From the NCBI GenBank assembly GCA_963693315.1, contig OY856187.1:110709746-110773745 (forward strand): a stretch of 64,000 nt of DNA, written 5' to 3'. The number at the start of each line of letters is the position of its first letter. Position 1 is the first letter of the stretch. A model generated the notes under the pieces. It was not told the DNA's origin. It made no database searches and was given only the letters and a program-made list of their open reading frames with translations. The position numbers were made by a program, and so were the translations under genes. This DNA comes from Diogma glabrata. Taxonomy: Eukaryota; Arthropoda; Insecta; Diptera; Cylindrotomidae. This document shows, piece after piece, positions 26,520 through 36,504 of this stretch.

Positions 26520-27378
26520 TGAAAGCTGTAGTATCAAAATAAACATTCAATTCTGTTGTACGTGAAAAGTAAAACAATTGTTTACCAGAAGTGCAAAACC
26601 GGAAGCTGGGATGCTGAACTGTTGGGAACCACACTTAATGCTTATGTACGAAGTTTTCATCAGATTCGATTATCAGGTGCAGATGTTATTGAGCTTTCAA
26701 ATAAACATGTGCTCGGAAGACCTCCCACCACTTTGTTCAATATCGCTCAAAAACTAATCAACTTCTTACAAAATTCATTCACGAACAAATGTTGTATGCT
26801 CCCAGCAACCAGTGAAAAAAGCACCGTATGCATGGTGGACCCCCCAACCCTCTATCCAATGTACTCCCAAAGCTGATGAAATCTTTCTAATGATTCTAGA
26901 AAGCTTTTCCCATATTTAATGAAAATTGTAGGCTACAGTAGGGATCGGTAATTGTCGGCTACAGTAGGGATAAACACCTGAAAAAAAAATTTTTTAGCCG
27001 GAAGTGTCAAACCGGAAAGTAGTATGCAGAAATATTGAAAACAGTACTAAAACTTATATACCAAGTTGCAATAACATCGAAAGCCGGGATTAGAAGTTAT
27101 TGAAGATTTTAACTTAGAGGTGTTCTAGAGATTCCCCGCCATTTTGTACAATTTTTAAATGAATCCAGATCTTAAATTTTCAAGTAAGCCTGGATCATCG
27201 TGTTACATCAAAATCCTATGCTAGAATGTCAGGAACCCACAGACATACACCAAAAATGTTATTGTCTATTTAGCAAGAGGACGGTCCAAAACAAAATAAA
27301 AAATAAAATTTGGGGTATGTAAGAAATTTTTTTTTTCGATAGATTGCATTACTTCATACAATTTAATATTGTGGTGAA
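26520..27378. repeat. CCGGAAG repeat, copy D (split by hAT insertion)
   Basis: Core blocks at about 26585 (CCAGAAGTGCAAAACCGGAA) and 26998 (GCCGGAAGTGTCAAACCGGA). The 3' end TCGATAGATTGCATTACTTC…ATTGTGGTGAAG matches copy C. The hAT-type element at 27381 inserted into this end, and the sequence resumes at 28980. The frame 26556-26876 is the longest across the family but is not kept in other copies. Confidence 0.8.
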
Positions 27379-27556
27379 GCTAGGGATTGTAATCCCGTGG
27401 TGTTTTATAAATCCCGGGACTCATGAATTAGGGGGGGAGATCCCGGGATTTAAAATTTGTATAAAAAACCTTGAAAAACCAAGAAAAAAACACAATTTTC
27501 AAATGATTTATTTTTTAGTGTCGAAAATAATAATCATACCAAAAAATTGACTTATA

Positions 27557-28127
27557 GACTAAGAGCCCGCGACGGTTAGACCTTCGTTATTTTATGAAAG
27601 CTGAAAATTTCTCTGCGCATACCCCCTACTCAGGTAGGAACGATTAGCGACATATGAAGTTTGGATCATGGTGGCTTTGGCAGGGAGCAGGTAACAGAGG
27701 GGCCTCCGCTTCGTGGAAGCTTCGTGGAAGTATAAAAGGGAATTTTTTTATATATTCTTCGGGGTAGTATTAGAAGTCACGTCACCCATTGCCAGACACT
27801 TACTATCGTGGTAACCCCGTGCCTGACACCCTTAGACATTATCAATTTGTTAATGTATAAGGGTGTCTGGCAGGGGGTTAATACGATAGTAAGTGTCTGG
27901 CAATGGGTGACGTGACTTCTTATACTATCCCGAAGAATATTTAAAAAAGTTAGCTTTTATACTTTCACGATACTTTAGAGGCCCCTTTGTTACCTGCTCC
28001 CTGCCAAAGCCACCATGATCCAAACTTCATATGTCGCTAATCGTTCCTACCTGAGTAGGAGGTATGCGCAGAAAAACTTTCAGCTTTTATAAAATAACGA
28101 AGGTCTGGCCGTCGCGGGCTCTCGGTC
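27557..28127. mobile_element. ~570-bp near-perfect hairpin element nested in the hAT element
   Basis: Left end GACTAAGAGCCCGCGACGG, right end inverse CCGTCGCGGGCTCTCGGTC. The arms (about 275 bp each) stay highly similar to the centre near 27850 (ACCCTTAGACATTA / TAATGTATAAGGGT). They include CACCATGATCCAAACTTCAT, AAGTCACGTCACCCATTGCC and AGACACTTACTATCGT. The left arm has one small extra piece (CTTCGTGGAAG repeated at 27711-27730). GC content is higher than the host DNA. No target duplication is obvious and no frame is called. Confidence 0.85.
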
Positions 28128-28398
28128 CATTACTAATCTAACTTCTTAAAAAAATAAAAATTGAATAACCAAAATAAAACTTTAATATCACATAAAGAAA
28201 AACCATTACCATACATTTTCGAGTGATTTAAGAAATAGGATTTTGTTAATTTGGAAATAAGATTTCCAAAAAGCCCGTTCCGATTCTACACTTCTTGGTG
28301 GAATGGTCAATAAATTATTATACATTCCCTGCAAATGGTGTTCTTTATGACGGCTTTACCTAAATATGTTCATTTTCCTTCAAATTGCACTGACCAGT

Positions 28399-28787
28399 TT
28401 AATATTTCATCTTCTTGCATTCTGACCAAAAAGATTTTATATAGGTATCCAAGCTTTGACTTGGAACAGTAATTATATTCGATGTATTATCAATAAAAGC
28501 AGAGTTTCCATTCTGGAAATACTTAAATACTCTAAATGTTTCGGTTCTACTTGCTTTTATAATAGCTATTGAAACAGTCACCTCGCGAACTAATGGGTAG
28601 CTTTATTTTCTAGCTTACTCAGTACAGCCTGAAGAGCTGCAAGGGCATAGGCCAATATTTCATGATAGAGTGGAACACAATTCAAGGTGCTACCGTTGAC
28701 TGAATAGAGTTTATCCGCTAGCACTCTTATGATATAAACCTTGACAAGTATTTTATCATTGCTATTGCCAATGGTATATGATCTCAT
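28399..28787 (-). pseudogene. Possible hAT transposase remnants
   Basis: Two consecutive minus-strand frames (65 and 60 residues) lie in the right half of the hAT element. The first ends LAALQAVLSKLENKATH, the second contains AIIKASRTETFRVFKYFQ and SLDTYIKSFWSE. Position and orientation suit transposase pieces, but I cannot match either to a specific part of a known hAT protein. Confidence 0.3.
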
Positions 28788-29386
28788 TGCATATGACCAA
28801 AAACAAAAAAATTACAAATCAACAAAGCTTGATAACAGGACTCCGTGTTTTCATTGATTAATCCCGGCAAGTATGACAATCCCGTAATCACAGGATTTTC
28901 TTTGATTAATCCCGGGATTGCAGGATCACAAAAATGGGTCGGGATCCCGCGATTCGGGATCCCGGGATTGCAGTCCCTAGGTGAAGCAATATCATCCGTA
29001 AATTTGAAACAGATTTTTTTTTCACTTTTAATTAGTTTTGTTATTTCTTTTAAGAGGGATGTGATGTGGGACTTTCAAATTAATTCTAAATGTTCCTCGT
29101 TATACAGTTATAAAACGACTTTAAAGAAACTTTTTTATTACAATCAATTATACTTAAATTATTATTATTTAAATAATTTTGATTTTTGTTACTGTCGGCA
29201 TTGATCTTATAAGAGAAATAATTATGCAATTGTAATAGTTTTTAATTATGTATTAAAGATAAATCTCTGTATAGAACATTACTCTTATTTCGATGGCCTT
29301 TAGAGCAATTGTATTTATTTGTAGTTTTTAATCATTTTAAAATAAAAAAAGAAACTAAACTGGTTTATATAATAACTATAACATCT

Positions 29387-29634
29387 GGGGGGCCTATTCC
29401 CGAACACATAAATGTGAATTTTGACAATATTGTTAAGTTTGTATTGCATAACATTAAACGGTAACGGTAACGATTTTACGAAAAACGAATTTTACAAAAT
29501 AGTCTAAGTTGAATTTAGAATATATTGTGAAATTTGTTTTTCGGAAAATCGTTACCGTTACCGTTTAATGTTATGCAACACAAACTTCACAATATTGTCA
29601 AAATTCACATTTATGTGTTCGGGAATAGGGCCCC
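29387..29634. mobile_element. MITE with GGGGCCTATTCCCGAACAC ends
   Basis: The outer GGGGCCTATTCCCGAACACA and the inverse TGTGTTCGGGAATAGGGCCCC enclose about 248 bp. The arms run inward through TAAATGTGAATTTTGACAAT and CGGTAACGGTAACGATTTTACG / inverse to a short centre near 29500. It is a compact hairpin MITE. The superfamily is uncertain and the target duplication not resolved. Confidence 0.85.
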
Positions 29635-30065
29635 AGCAGTAACGTTAATAAAAAAGGATGGTTTAAATTGATTAAAATTCGGTTGCAAAATAAAAAAAGA
29701 TTCAAACGTTTTTTGCTGGCAGTAAAAATCCACTTAAGGTTGACAGAAATTAATTATAAATTATTTGTTTAATCTTTTTGTTCCAAGAACTACGAAGTAC
29801 TTTTCATGTAACATTGGCAAAATTTTTCTATTTGTGGAGTGCGTTCAAATACTTAATGAGACATTTGCCATTTAATGAATCATTTAATGAATGACAGATG
29901 ACAGCATTCGAGAACTCCGAAACCCGATTTCATTTAATTTTGCTGTCAATGAGACCACGCCTCTTTCATTCAAGTTTAAATGCAGTATTTTGCTCATTTT
30001 ACTTTGAATGAGATCTCTGTCATTTAAATAAATGTCATTAACGAAGACGGTTTAAAGTTTTAGTA

Positions 30066-30665
30066 GGGCTATTATTTTGAAAACGTACATTTTTTTGTTG
30101 ATTTTTAAATTTTTGATTTTTAAAAAATCTGAAATTTTGATATTTTGTTGGTATTGACGAAAGGAAAAAAGTAATTTCTGCTTTTATTTTTTGTGTACTC
30201 TGAATCGGAGTTATGCGCAGTTGAATTTTGAGGCTTTTTCACGTAGTTTTTGGTAATGGTGGCAATGTTTTGTGAATAGGTGCCACAAATTTCATCCGAC
30301 TTACGTATATTTTTGCAAGTACAAAGGAAAATAATTGAACAATTGAAATAAGTAAGTTTAAAATTAATAACTTTTCTCTTTTCCGCTAGGCGGCGCGTAA
30401 AACCTTGGTTTACTTCAAAGCTCATATCTCAAAAAGTAGGCTTTTTTTTTTTTGTTTTTCACAAATTTTAAAGTAAACATATGCAGCTATGAAATTGAGA
30501 AATAAAAAGTCAGCAATTCAATATGGATTTTTTCTTACGATTTTTTAAAGTTTGGTATATGAAAAATTCACATGTTTTTTTTTATTAAGTTAATAATCTT
30601 GCACTAAATGTGGATCTAATAAATTAAACATTTCATATTTTAACACCTGCAATAAATTTGAACCC
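30066..30665. repeat. Left ~600-bp terminal inverted repeat of the 30066-32930 element
   Basis: Starts GGGCTATTATTTTGAAAACG and is the inverse of 32338-32930. The inner limit is near ACACCTGCAATAAATTTGAA. The long minus-strand frame 30425-30120 has a near-identical counterpart on the plus strand in the right arm, with the same stop-free length. That could mean recent duplication or homogenisation rather than coding function. Confidence 0.95.
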
Positions 30666-31054
30666 TTTTCTGTGCGGTTAAATGGTTAAAAACTTATTAA
30701 AAATTAATTTAAGTTAAGTGGTAAAATAAAGGAATTTAAATTATTAAAAGGGTGTGTAAAATGTTTATTCATTTTAAAAAATGTCTATTCAGCCCCTTTT
30801 TACTAATTAAAATCTCATTAGAGACTCATAATTTTAACATTTAAAATTTCTAATGACGCCCACAAACGGTTTTTGACCAAATTATACTTGCATCCAATCA
30901 AAATATATTAAATTGTACCTACCTAATTTTACCTGATTCTACCTATGTCAAAACTATTTCAAGGGTATATATATATATTGATTGGATTGCCTTATAATCA
31001 ATTATATTCAAAAATATTTAGAAGACATAACGTTTAGAAAAGATAATAATAGAA

Positions 31055-32079
31055 ATGCCTTTCAAATTGTGCTGTAACTTGTACGGTCTCAAAAATCATC
31101 AGCGGACATCAAAAAATGTGAAACTGGTCACACCAGCTGTTATTCAAAAAGCTGCGACCCTAAATTTTACTTTGCGTGATGACCAGTTTATATGTGAAAC
31201 ATGTCGCACTTATATCTATAAAAATAAGGTAAATTTAATTATTTTATTAAAATGAATAAAAATTCATATGCAACTAATATTTTCTATACAGCAGCTTTCA
31301 TGTTCGGAAACTATCGATAGTGAAATTATTTCTATAAATCAGGATGTTGAAAATGTTCCAACGAACGAAAATATTCAAATACCTCCAGCATCTTTAGATC
31401 CATCACCAGTTTCGGTTGATACTATACCTCCACCAGTTCCTGAACTACTTAATGACATTTTAGAAGATATTAACAATGTTCTTGGAAGGTTAGCCGAATC
31501 TCCTATTAAACAAAATCATATTACAACAGGAAGTTATAAAAAAATTGCAAGTGTCACATCGGCAATAAGTCAAAGAATATTTCAAGTAGATTCAGTTAAA
31601 GTGTTATCACCAAACGAGGAATGTGAATATACATCATGGCTTATGAACCTTAAAAAAGAGTTTAAAGATGCCAGCTGTAAATCAAAACAAGCGTTTTTGT
31701 TGACAACTCTACCACGTAAATTTTGGTCAAATCAACGTATCCAGGATGAATTTAATGCATCAAGACGACTGGTAGAATTTGCCATGGATCTGTTGGAAAC
31801 AGTAGGTCCTAACAGTTGGCCTCAAAGCAAACAAGTGCACAGTTTGTCACAAATATAGTAAAACAAATTCAAACATACTTCTTATCAGAGGAAATTAGTA
31901 GAACAATGCCTGGCCTTAAAGATGTTGTTACTATTACAGAAGGATCGACAAAAATTAAGAAATCAAAGCGGTTGGTGTTATGGACCCTCACCGACATCTA
32001 CGAAATGTTCTTGGAAGAAAACAAAGAACTCAAGGATTCCACTGTTTTTTACCGGATAACACTACACCCGATAAAATAA
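31055..32079 (+). pseudogene. Uncharacterised transposon-borne protein, two exons, frameshifted
   Basis: Exon 1 (31055-31228) encodes 58 residues with Cys pairs at both ends (LCCNLYG … FICETC), suggesting a metal-binding module. A 63-bp GT…AG intron (31229-31291, acceptor TTTCTATACAG) is phase 0. Exon 2 runs to a stop at 31856-31858: a low-complexity acidic/proline linker, then LSPNEECEYTSWLMNLKKEF and LLTTLPRKFWSNQRIQDEF. The continuation is one frame over (31840-32079): SEEISRTMPGLKDVVTI, KKSKRLVLWTLTDIYEMFLE. From memory these blocks (LLTxLPxxWSxxxIQxEF; MPGxKDVVxV; LLxNLKELYxxFK) recur in unnamed invertebrate proteins, some in mobile elements. No DDE motif seen; the C-terminus looks cut short. 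Confidence 0.7.
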
Positions 32080-32337
32080 TTGCCAAAATGTTTTCTTTTT
32101 CTGATGATCATAAATATTTCAATTTAAAGGCAAAAAAAAATATATAAATTAATTTTTTAATGTATTTATTTATAATATTGATTAAATTATAATGTTTATA
32201 GGAAAAATATTTTTTTAATGTTTTTTTCTAATGTTAGTGTTGGTGATGTTGAAATTATAACAAAATCTTCGATCATTGGGATCTCCAATTCTTATTCTGA
32301 ATAAAAACCTGTTTCTCAATCAGAAATACACAAAAAA

Positions 32338-32930
32338 TGGTTCAAATTTATTGCAGGTGTTAGAATATGAAATGTTTAATTTATTAGATCCACATTTAGT
32401 ACAGGATTATTAACTTAATAAAAAAACACATGTGAATTTTTCATATACCAAACTTTAAAAAATCGTAAGAAAAAATCCATATTGAATTGCTGACTTTTTA
32501 TTTCTCAATTTTATAGCTGCATATGTTTACTTTAAAATTTGTGAAAAACAAAAAAAAAAAAGCCTACTTTTTGAGATATGAGCTTTGAAGTAAACCAAGG
32601 TTTTACGCGCCGCCTAGCGGAAAAGAGAAAAGTTATTAATTTTAAACTTACTTATTTCAATTATTCAATTATTTTCCTTTTTACTTGCAAAAATATACGT
32701 AAGTCGGATGAAATTTGTGGCACCTATTCACAAAACATTGCCACCATTACCATAAACTACGTGAAAAAGCCTCAAAATTCAACCGCGCATAACTCCGATT
32801 CAGAGTACACAAAAAATAAAAGCAGAAATTACTTTTTTCCTTTCGTCAATACCAACAAAATATTTTAAAATTTCAGATTTTTAAAAATTAGTTGTTTTTT
32901 TTTCGATGTACGTTTTCAAAATAATAGCCC
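32338..32930. repeat. Right ~593-bp terminal inverted repeat
   Basis: Inverse of 30066-30665 with few differences. It ends CGTTTTCAAAATAATAGCCC before AGTA. Confidence 0.95.
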
Positions 32931-33003
32931 AGTAATAATATTTGTGATTTATTTTGTGATATTTTTGATCTAAAAATTAATTGTTATAAGTTATAAAAAT
33001 AAA

Positions 33004-33880
33004 ATGGATAAAAATTTGGAATTGTATGAAGAAAATGGAGTATTTCGTAAAAACTACGGACTCAAATGATAATTATTATTTATTATTAATTTACAATTGA
33101 AATAAAATTAATTATTGGATTTCTAGATAATTCATGATTCGAGCTTCTGACGCACTATTTGGCTCAACGCCTTGGTATCGATGTAGAAATAAGTCTCGAA
33201 GATAAAAAAACATCAAGAAGAAACAAATACATCAATGCCTATAAGAAGCACTTGGACTGTAGTTGCAGAGAAAATGCTACTCCAGAATTATAAAGCAAAC
33301 CTACCTTATTTTAAAAGTAGCATAATGCGAAATGAAGAAGTGTGGGTGAAAGTATCTAAAGAAATTGTGGAAAATGGCTTTAATTTTAATGCAAATACAA
33401 ATTTACAAATTTAAACCATAGATAAACCATTATATATGATCACAACAACAAAACAGAAAAAGACAAGAGGAATTTTCGATAAGAAAATTTGTTTGATGAG
33501 TTTTTTGAAAAAAAATCACGCTATCAAGCCCATGGCGTCGAATAATTCACGCCATTTTGTGAACTAACATCTTCAGCTAATATGTAGCATCATTATCGGT
33601 TGATAATGCTGTTAACGATAATGAAGAATAAAAGCTTAATGTTACAAATGCTTAAAAACGGAAAAGAACAGTTAATTCAAGTTTTGGCTGACTATAGGGA
33701 TAACACCAATAAAAAAACGAAGAAGAAAAACAAACCAGAAATGCTCAATTTGAAATGTTTAGGGACATAGAGCAACTTAAACTTCAACATAATAAATCAC
33801 GCCAAATAAATCTGCCAAATAAATTACGAAAGCGATTGAACGTTCAACAGACATATTTAAAGAAACAATATAAGCGCTTT
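33004..33880 (+). pseudogene. Myb/SANT-like DNA-binding protein relic (Harbinger-associated)
   Basis: An ATG at 33004 starts MDKNLELYEENGVFRK and soon stops. From about 33245 a frame reads STWTVVAEKMLLQNYKANLP, then NEEVWVKVSKEIVENGFNFN, the first two helices of a Myb/SANT-like (trihelix) domain. After a frame change near 33415, YDHNNKTEKDKR, LFDEFFEKKSRYQ follows, matching the third-helix/acidic 'YxxLFDEFFG' region of these proteins. A lysine-rich end (DNTNKKTKKKNKP) lies near 33690-33740. Several stops and frameshifts make it dead. PIF/Harbinger elements encode such a partner protein next to the nuclease, as found here. Confidence 0.75.
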
Positions 33881-34071
33881 TAAAAAAAATATAAGCTATT
33901 AGTTAGAAAATAATAAACAATTATTTTTTAAGAAAAAAATTATTGTATATGTTTTTATTGATAAAATGTAAAAAATTATGAAAATATATAATTAATTTTA
34001 ATTAAAAATACTCTTATTTTATTTTTTTTTCAAATTTATATTTTTAGTAATAATTTATACATTTAAGATAT

Positions 34072-34424
34072 TTATAAATTATTGGACATCTCTTTCGTAT
34101 CTGTTTTTAACATTATGCAAATGTTGTTTAAGACACAGCAAGCTATTACAATTGCTGGTATCCATTCGCACCCGCATATTAACATTGTTCATTCATTTCC
34201 AACGTCCAAAAAACAATGCAAAGCACATTACAATGACTTGTCTGGTTGAAGCATGAATTTTGTTAATGAATTTTGTTTCTAGCTGTAGTTTTCTTGGTTA
34301 GCTAACAATAAAATCACGCAATTTCTTTTCCAATGGTACTAGAGAGCGGTATACACAAATTTCTTCAATACTTGAAATTTCAAGGATTAATTTCAATGTG
34401 TAGAGATAAGCCTCTCTTGACATC
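34072..34424 (-). pseudogene. PIF/Harbinger nuclease relic, internally deleted
   Basis: On the minus strand an intron acceptor-like TTTTAG precedes the frame at 34424: MSREAYLYTLKLILEISS and SLVPLEKKLRDFIVS, the N-terminal region of HARBI1-like nucleases. After a stop the reading jumps to the C-terminal part: STRQVIVMCFALFFGRWK (for 'xxRxVVENAFGxLxxRWK'). Then, in another frame, IPAIVIACCVLNNICIML (for 'IIxACCVLHNIC') follows, ending at a stop at 34072-34074. The catalytic middle with its acidic residues is missing. It converges with the Myb/SANT relic, so the pair is one degenerate Harbinger copy. The element's termini were not found. Confidence 0.8.
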
Positions 34425-36149
34425 CTAAAATTTTTTTAAAAGAAAACATCATCGTATTGTGCACCTACTCTATCTATAGTAAAGTATTTTCACTTGGGCA
34501 TTTGCTACACTCCCAGACACTGGATGAGCATTATATTAATACTTATAGGGGGTATCCCGCGAGCTCCGCCCGCTATCTTTTTCTTACGCACTCCAACACC
34601 CTCTATCTCTTTTCATACGGCTTTGATACAACTACTATAAATCATAATACAGTCTATTATAATCTATTCTGTATGCATCTTTTTCTTAACTAATTTTACA
34701 AAAATACATAGTGTTTCGTTAGACAAGTTCAATCACAAATGGTTGCAAATAATAATAAAAAGAAAATACTGAAATGGCAGCTTTCTTTTCCATATTTTAT
34801 TTACAGAAAATGGAAGTATGAAAAATACTGATTGAAAACAAATATTATATGATTTTGGGCACTACTGTCAAATAAATAATCAACTTTTTTATTAATATGA
34901 AAATTATATAAACTTGAACGAAACGGCTAAAAGACAATAGCAATAATTTGAAAAAACTACATTATCAATAAATATAAAATATAAATGCCGTAAACGGGTT
35001 GTTTATGAATAAAAAGGAATAATTGTTATGTTATATAAAAAAAACTAATAAACAAAAACAGTTAAAATAAATATAGGGCCCGTGTTGAACACCGAACCTA
35101 GCTCACAACCCTCTTCATCGATAATGACAACGAAATTTTGTACTGAGTATTTTGAACTTCTTTTTAATAAATCTACTTAAATTATTAGATTTATAAAAAT
35201 GTATATTATAACACAAACTGTTTTTTGCACCCAAAATATCAAAAGTTTTCAACGTACGTTCTTCTTAAAAAATGTCAAAAATTTATATTTTTCTATGCTG
35301 TTATGTTCCTTCTATAGAACAGTTTTCTGTTTTTGATTCCTGTCACAATATGTTTATGATTAATTTAAGTTGATTTGAGTAAAATTAAGTCTATTCCGTT
35401 TCAACCAATTAATTGTAATAAAGATTTAATCTTGCAATAAACAACCTTATTATAAATTTGATTTACCACCTTTACTATTTAATGTATAAATTACTCCTAC
35501 AATATAGAATGTTCTATGAAACTTTCGAAAACTTAATTCCATTCAAAAACAAACAAAAATATTGAGAAAAAAGATATTCATTCCTTCTTAAAAAAAATTA
35601 AAACAAATGGTACAACAATCACCAACATAAAATAAAAAAAATGAAAATAGAAAACAACAACAAAAAGTATAAAAAAAACAGAACAGCCACGAAACATTTC
35701 TTCTAAAAAACTGAAGAAAATATTGTAGATGTCATAAAAATCCCCTGAATGCATTCTAAATTTTACTTCGTATTAACGTCACATTGTGCTAGAAGACAAT
35801 AGCAATAACCTTAAAAAACTACATTATCGATTAATTTAAATAAATTTAAAAAATTGTCCGCAACCTTAAACTATTATTAAGTCAGTCTTTTGTAATGAAG
35901 ATGTCAACTCATATTAAAAGAGAAATACATACAAATATAGCAGTTTTTGTTTTTCCTTATTTTATTTCACAGGAATGAAATTATGGAAAATAATGATTGG
36001 AAACCCACCTACTATATGATTTTTAGCACTCCCTGTTAAAAAATAATTAATTTTCTTCTTAATATCGAAATGAATAATATCGATCAATTCAAAATTGGTA
36101 AAACGAAATTTTTATGATTTTTATGTATTTATAAAAAAAAATAATTTTA
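34425..36149. other. AT-rich DNA with a diverged direct repeat and a small GC-richer block
   Basis: 34545-34625 is a GC-richer block (GGGGGTATCCCGCGAGCTCC, GCCCGCTATCTTTTTCTTAC). Pieces of 34770-34990 recur in changed order at 35785-36085: AGACAATAGCAATAA…AAAAACTACATTATC at 34931 and 35794; TATATGATTTT…GCACT at 34846 and 36013. No gene seen. Confidence 0.55.
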
Positions 36150-36355
36150 ATTATTTGGGATTTTTGTGAGCAATTAAACTCAAGTAACTAAGGAAGTAAT
36201 TTGAATTTTTTAAATTCAAAGGTATGTTTGGAAATATTTCAGAAAAAATTCTGCTTTTCTCTTTTACGGGTTTCGGTTGGGATTCGAACTCGTAACCTCA
36301 TCAGTACCAGAGTGAGATCAAATCCTTTGGCGGACACGCTTACACATCCTATGAA
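36150..36355. mobile_element. F family copy 4 with tRNA-like module
   Basis: TTTGTGAGCAATTAAACTCA, then the arm, CTTTTACGGGTTTCGGTTGG, GATTCGAACTCGTAACC, GGCGGACACGCTTACACATC. On the minus strand this reads GTGTAAGCGTGTCCGCC…ACGAGTTCGAATCCCAACC, with tRNA-like box A and box B. The other arm is missing. Confidence 0.65.
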
Positions 36356-36397
36356 TTCACACAATAGTGCTGTCTAGAAATTTAATGAAAAAAACAA

Positions 36398-36478
36398 TAA
36401 AAAATGTACTACGCCAGCATTTGAACTCTCGACCTACAGCTCCTCAGTCGACCTCGCTATCCATATTGCAATTGGAAA
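36398..36478 (-). other. tRNA-like SINE head, variant 1
   Basis: The minus strand reads GGATAGCGAGGTCGACTGAG…GGTCGAGAGTTCAAATGCTG, GCGTAGTACATTTTTT. A box-A-like start, box-B-like GAGTTCAAAT and a T run in the place of a Pol III terminator are visible. The end TGGCGTAGTACAT is shared with 56822-56890 (TGGTGTAGTACAT), so the two belong to one family. Confidence 0.55.
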
Positions 36479-36504
36479 CATTACGACCGTATCGACTCGC
36501 GACT

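Larger units (their letters stand above)
27381..28979. mobile_element. hAT-type DNA transposon, non-autonomous or decayed
   Basis: The ends TAGGGATTGTAATCCCG (27381) and CGGGATTGCAGTCCCTA (to 28979) are inverted repeats. They are flanked by a perfect 8-bp duplication GGTGAAGC (27373-27380 and 28980-28987), which is diagnostic for hAT. Both subterminal regions are dense in ATCCCGGGAT-like palindromes (27410-27455, 28860-28970). The interior has two minus-strand frames (28787-28590 and 28581-28399) and a nested hairpin element. The frames may be remnants of the transposase, but I see no catalytic or dimerisation motif. Length 1599 bp including the nested insert. Confidence 0.9.
30066..32930. 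mobile_element. 2.87-kb DNA transposon with ~600-bp TIRs and an uncharacterised gene
   Basis: The ends GGGCTATTATTTTGAAAACG / CGTTTTCAAAATAATAGCCC are exact inverses. Both sides are flanked by AGTA (30062-30065 and 32931-32934), a likely 4-bp target duplication. The ~600-bp arms are very similar. The interior carries one plus-strand gene (31055-32079) with a short intron and one frameshift, and no recognised transposase. TIRs of this length with a 4-bp duplication do not fit the classic hAT (8 bp), Tc1 (TA) or Kolobok (TTAA) pattern. Confidence 0.9.

Noticed and set aside
26556..26876. 106-residue plus frame in CCGGAAG copy D
   Set aside because: Other copies of the repeat do not keep it open.
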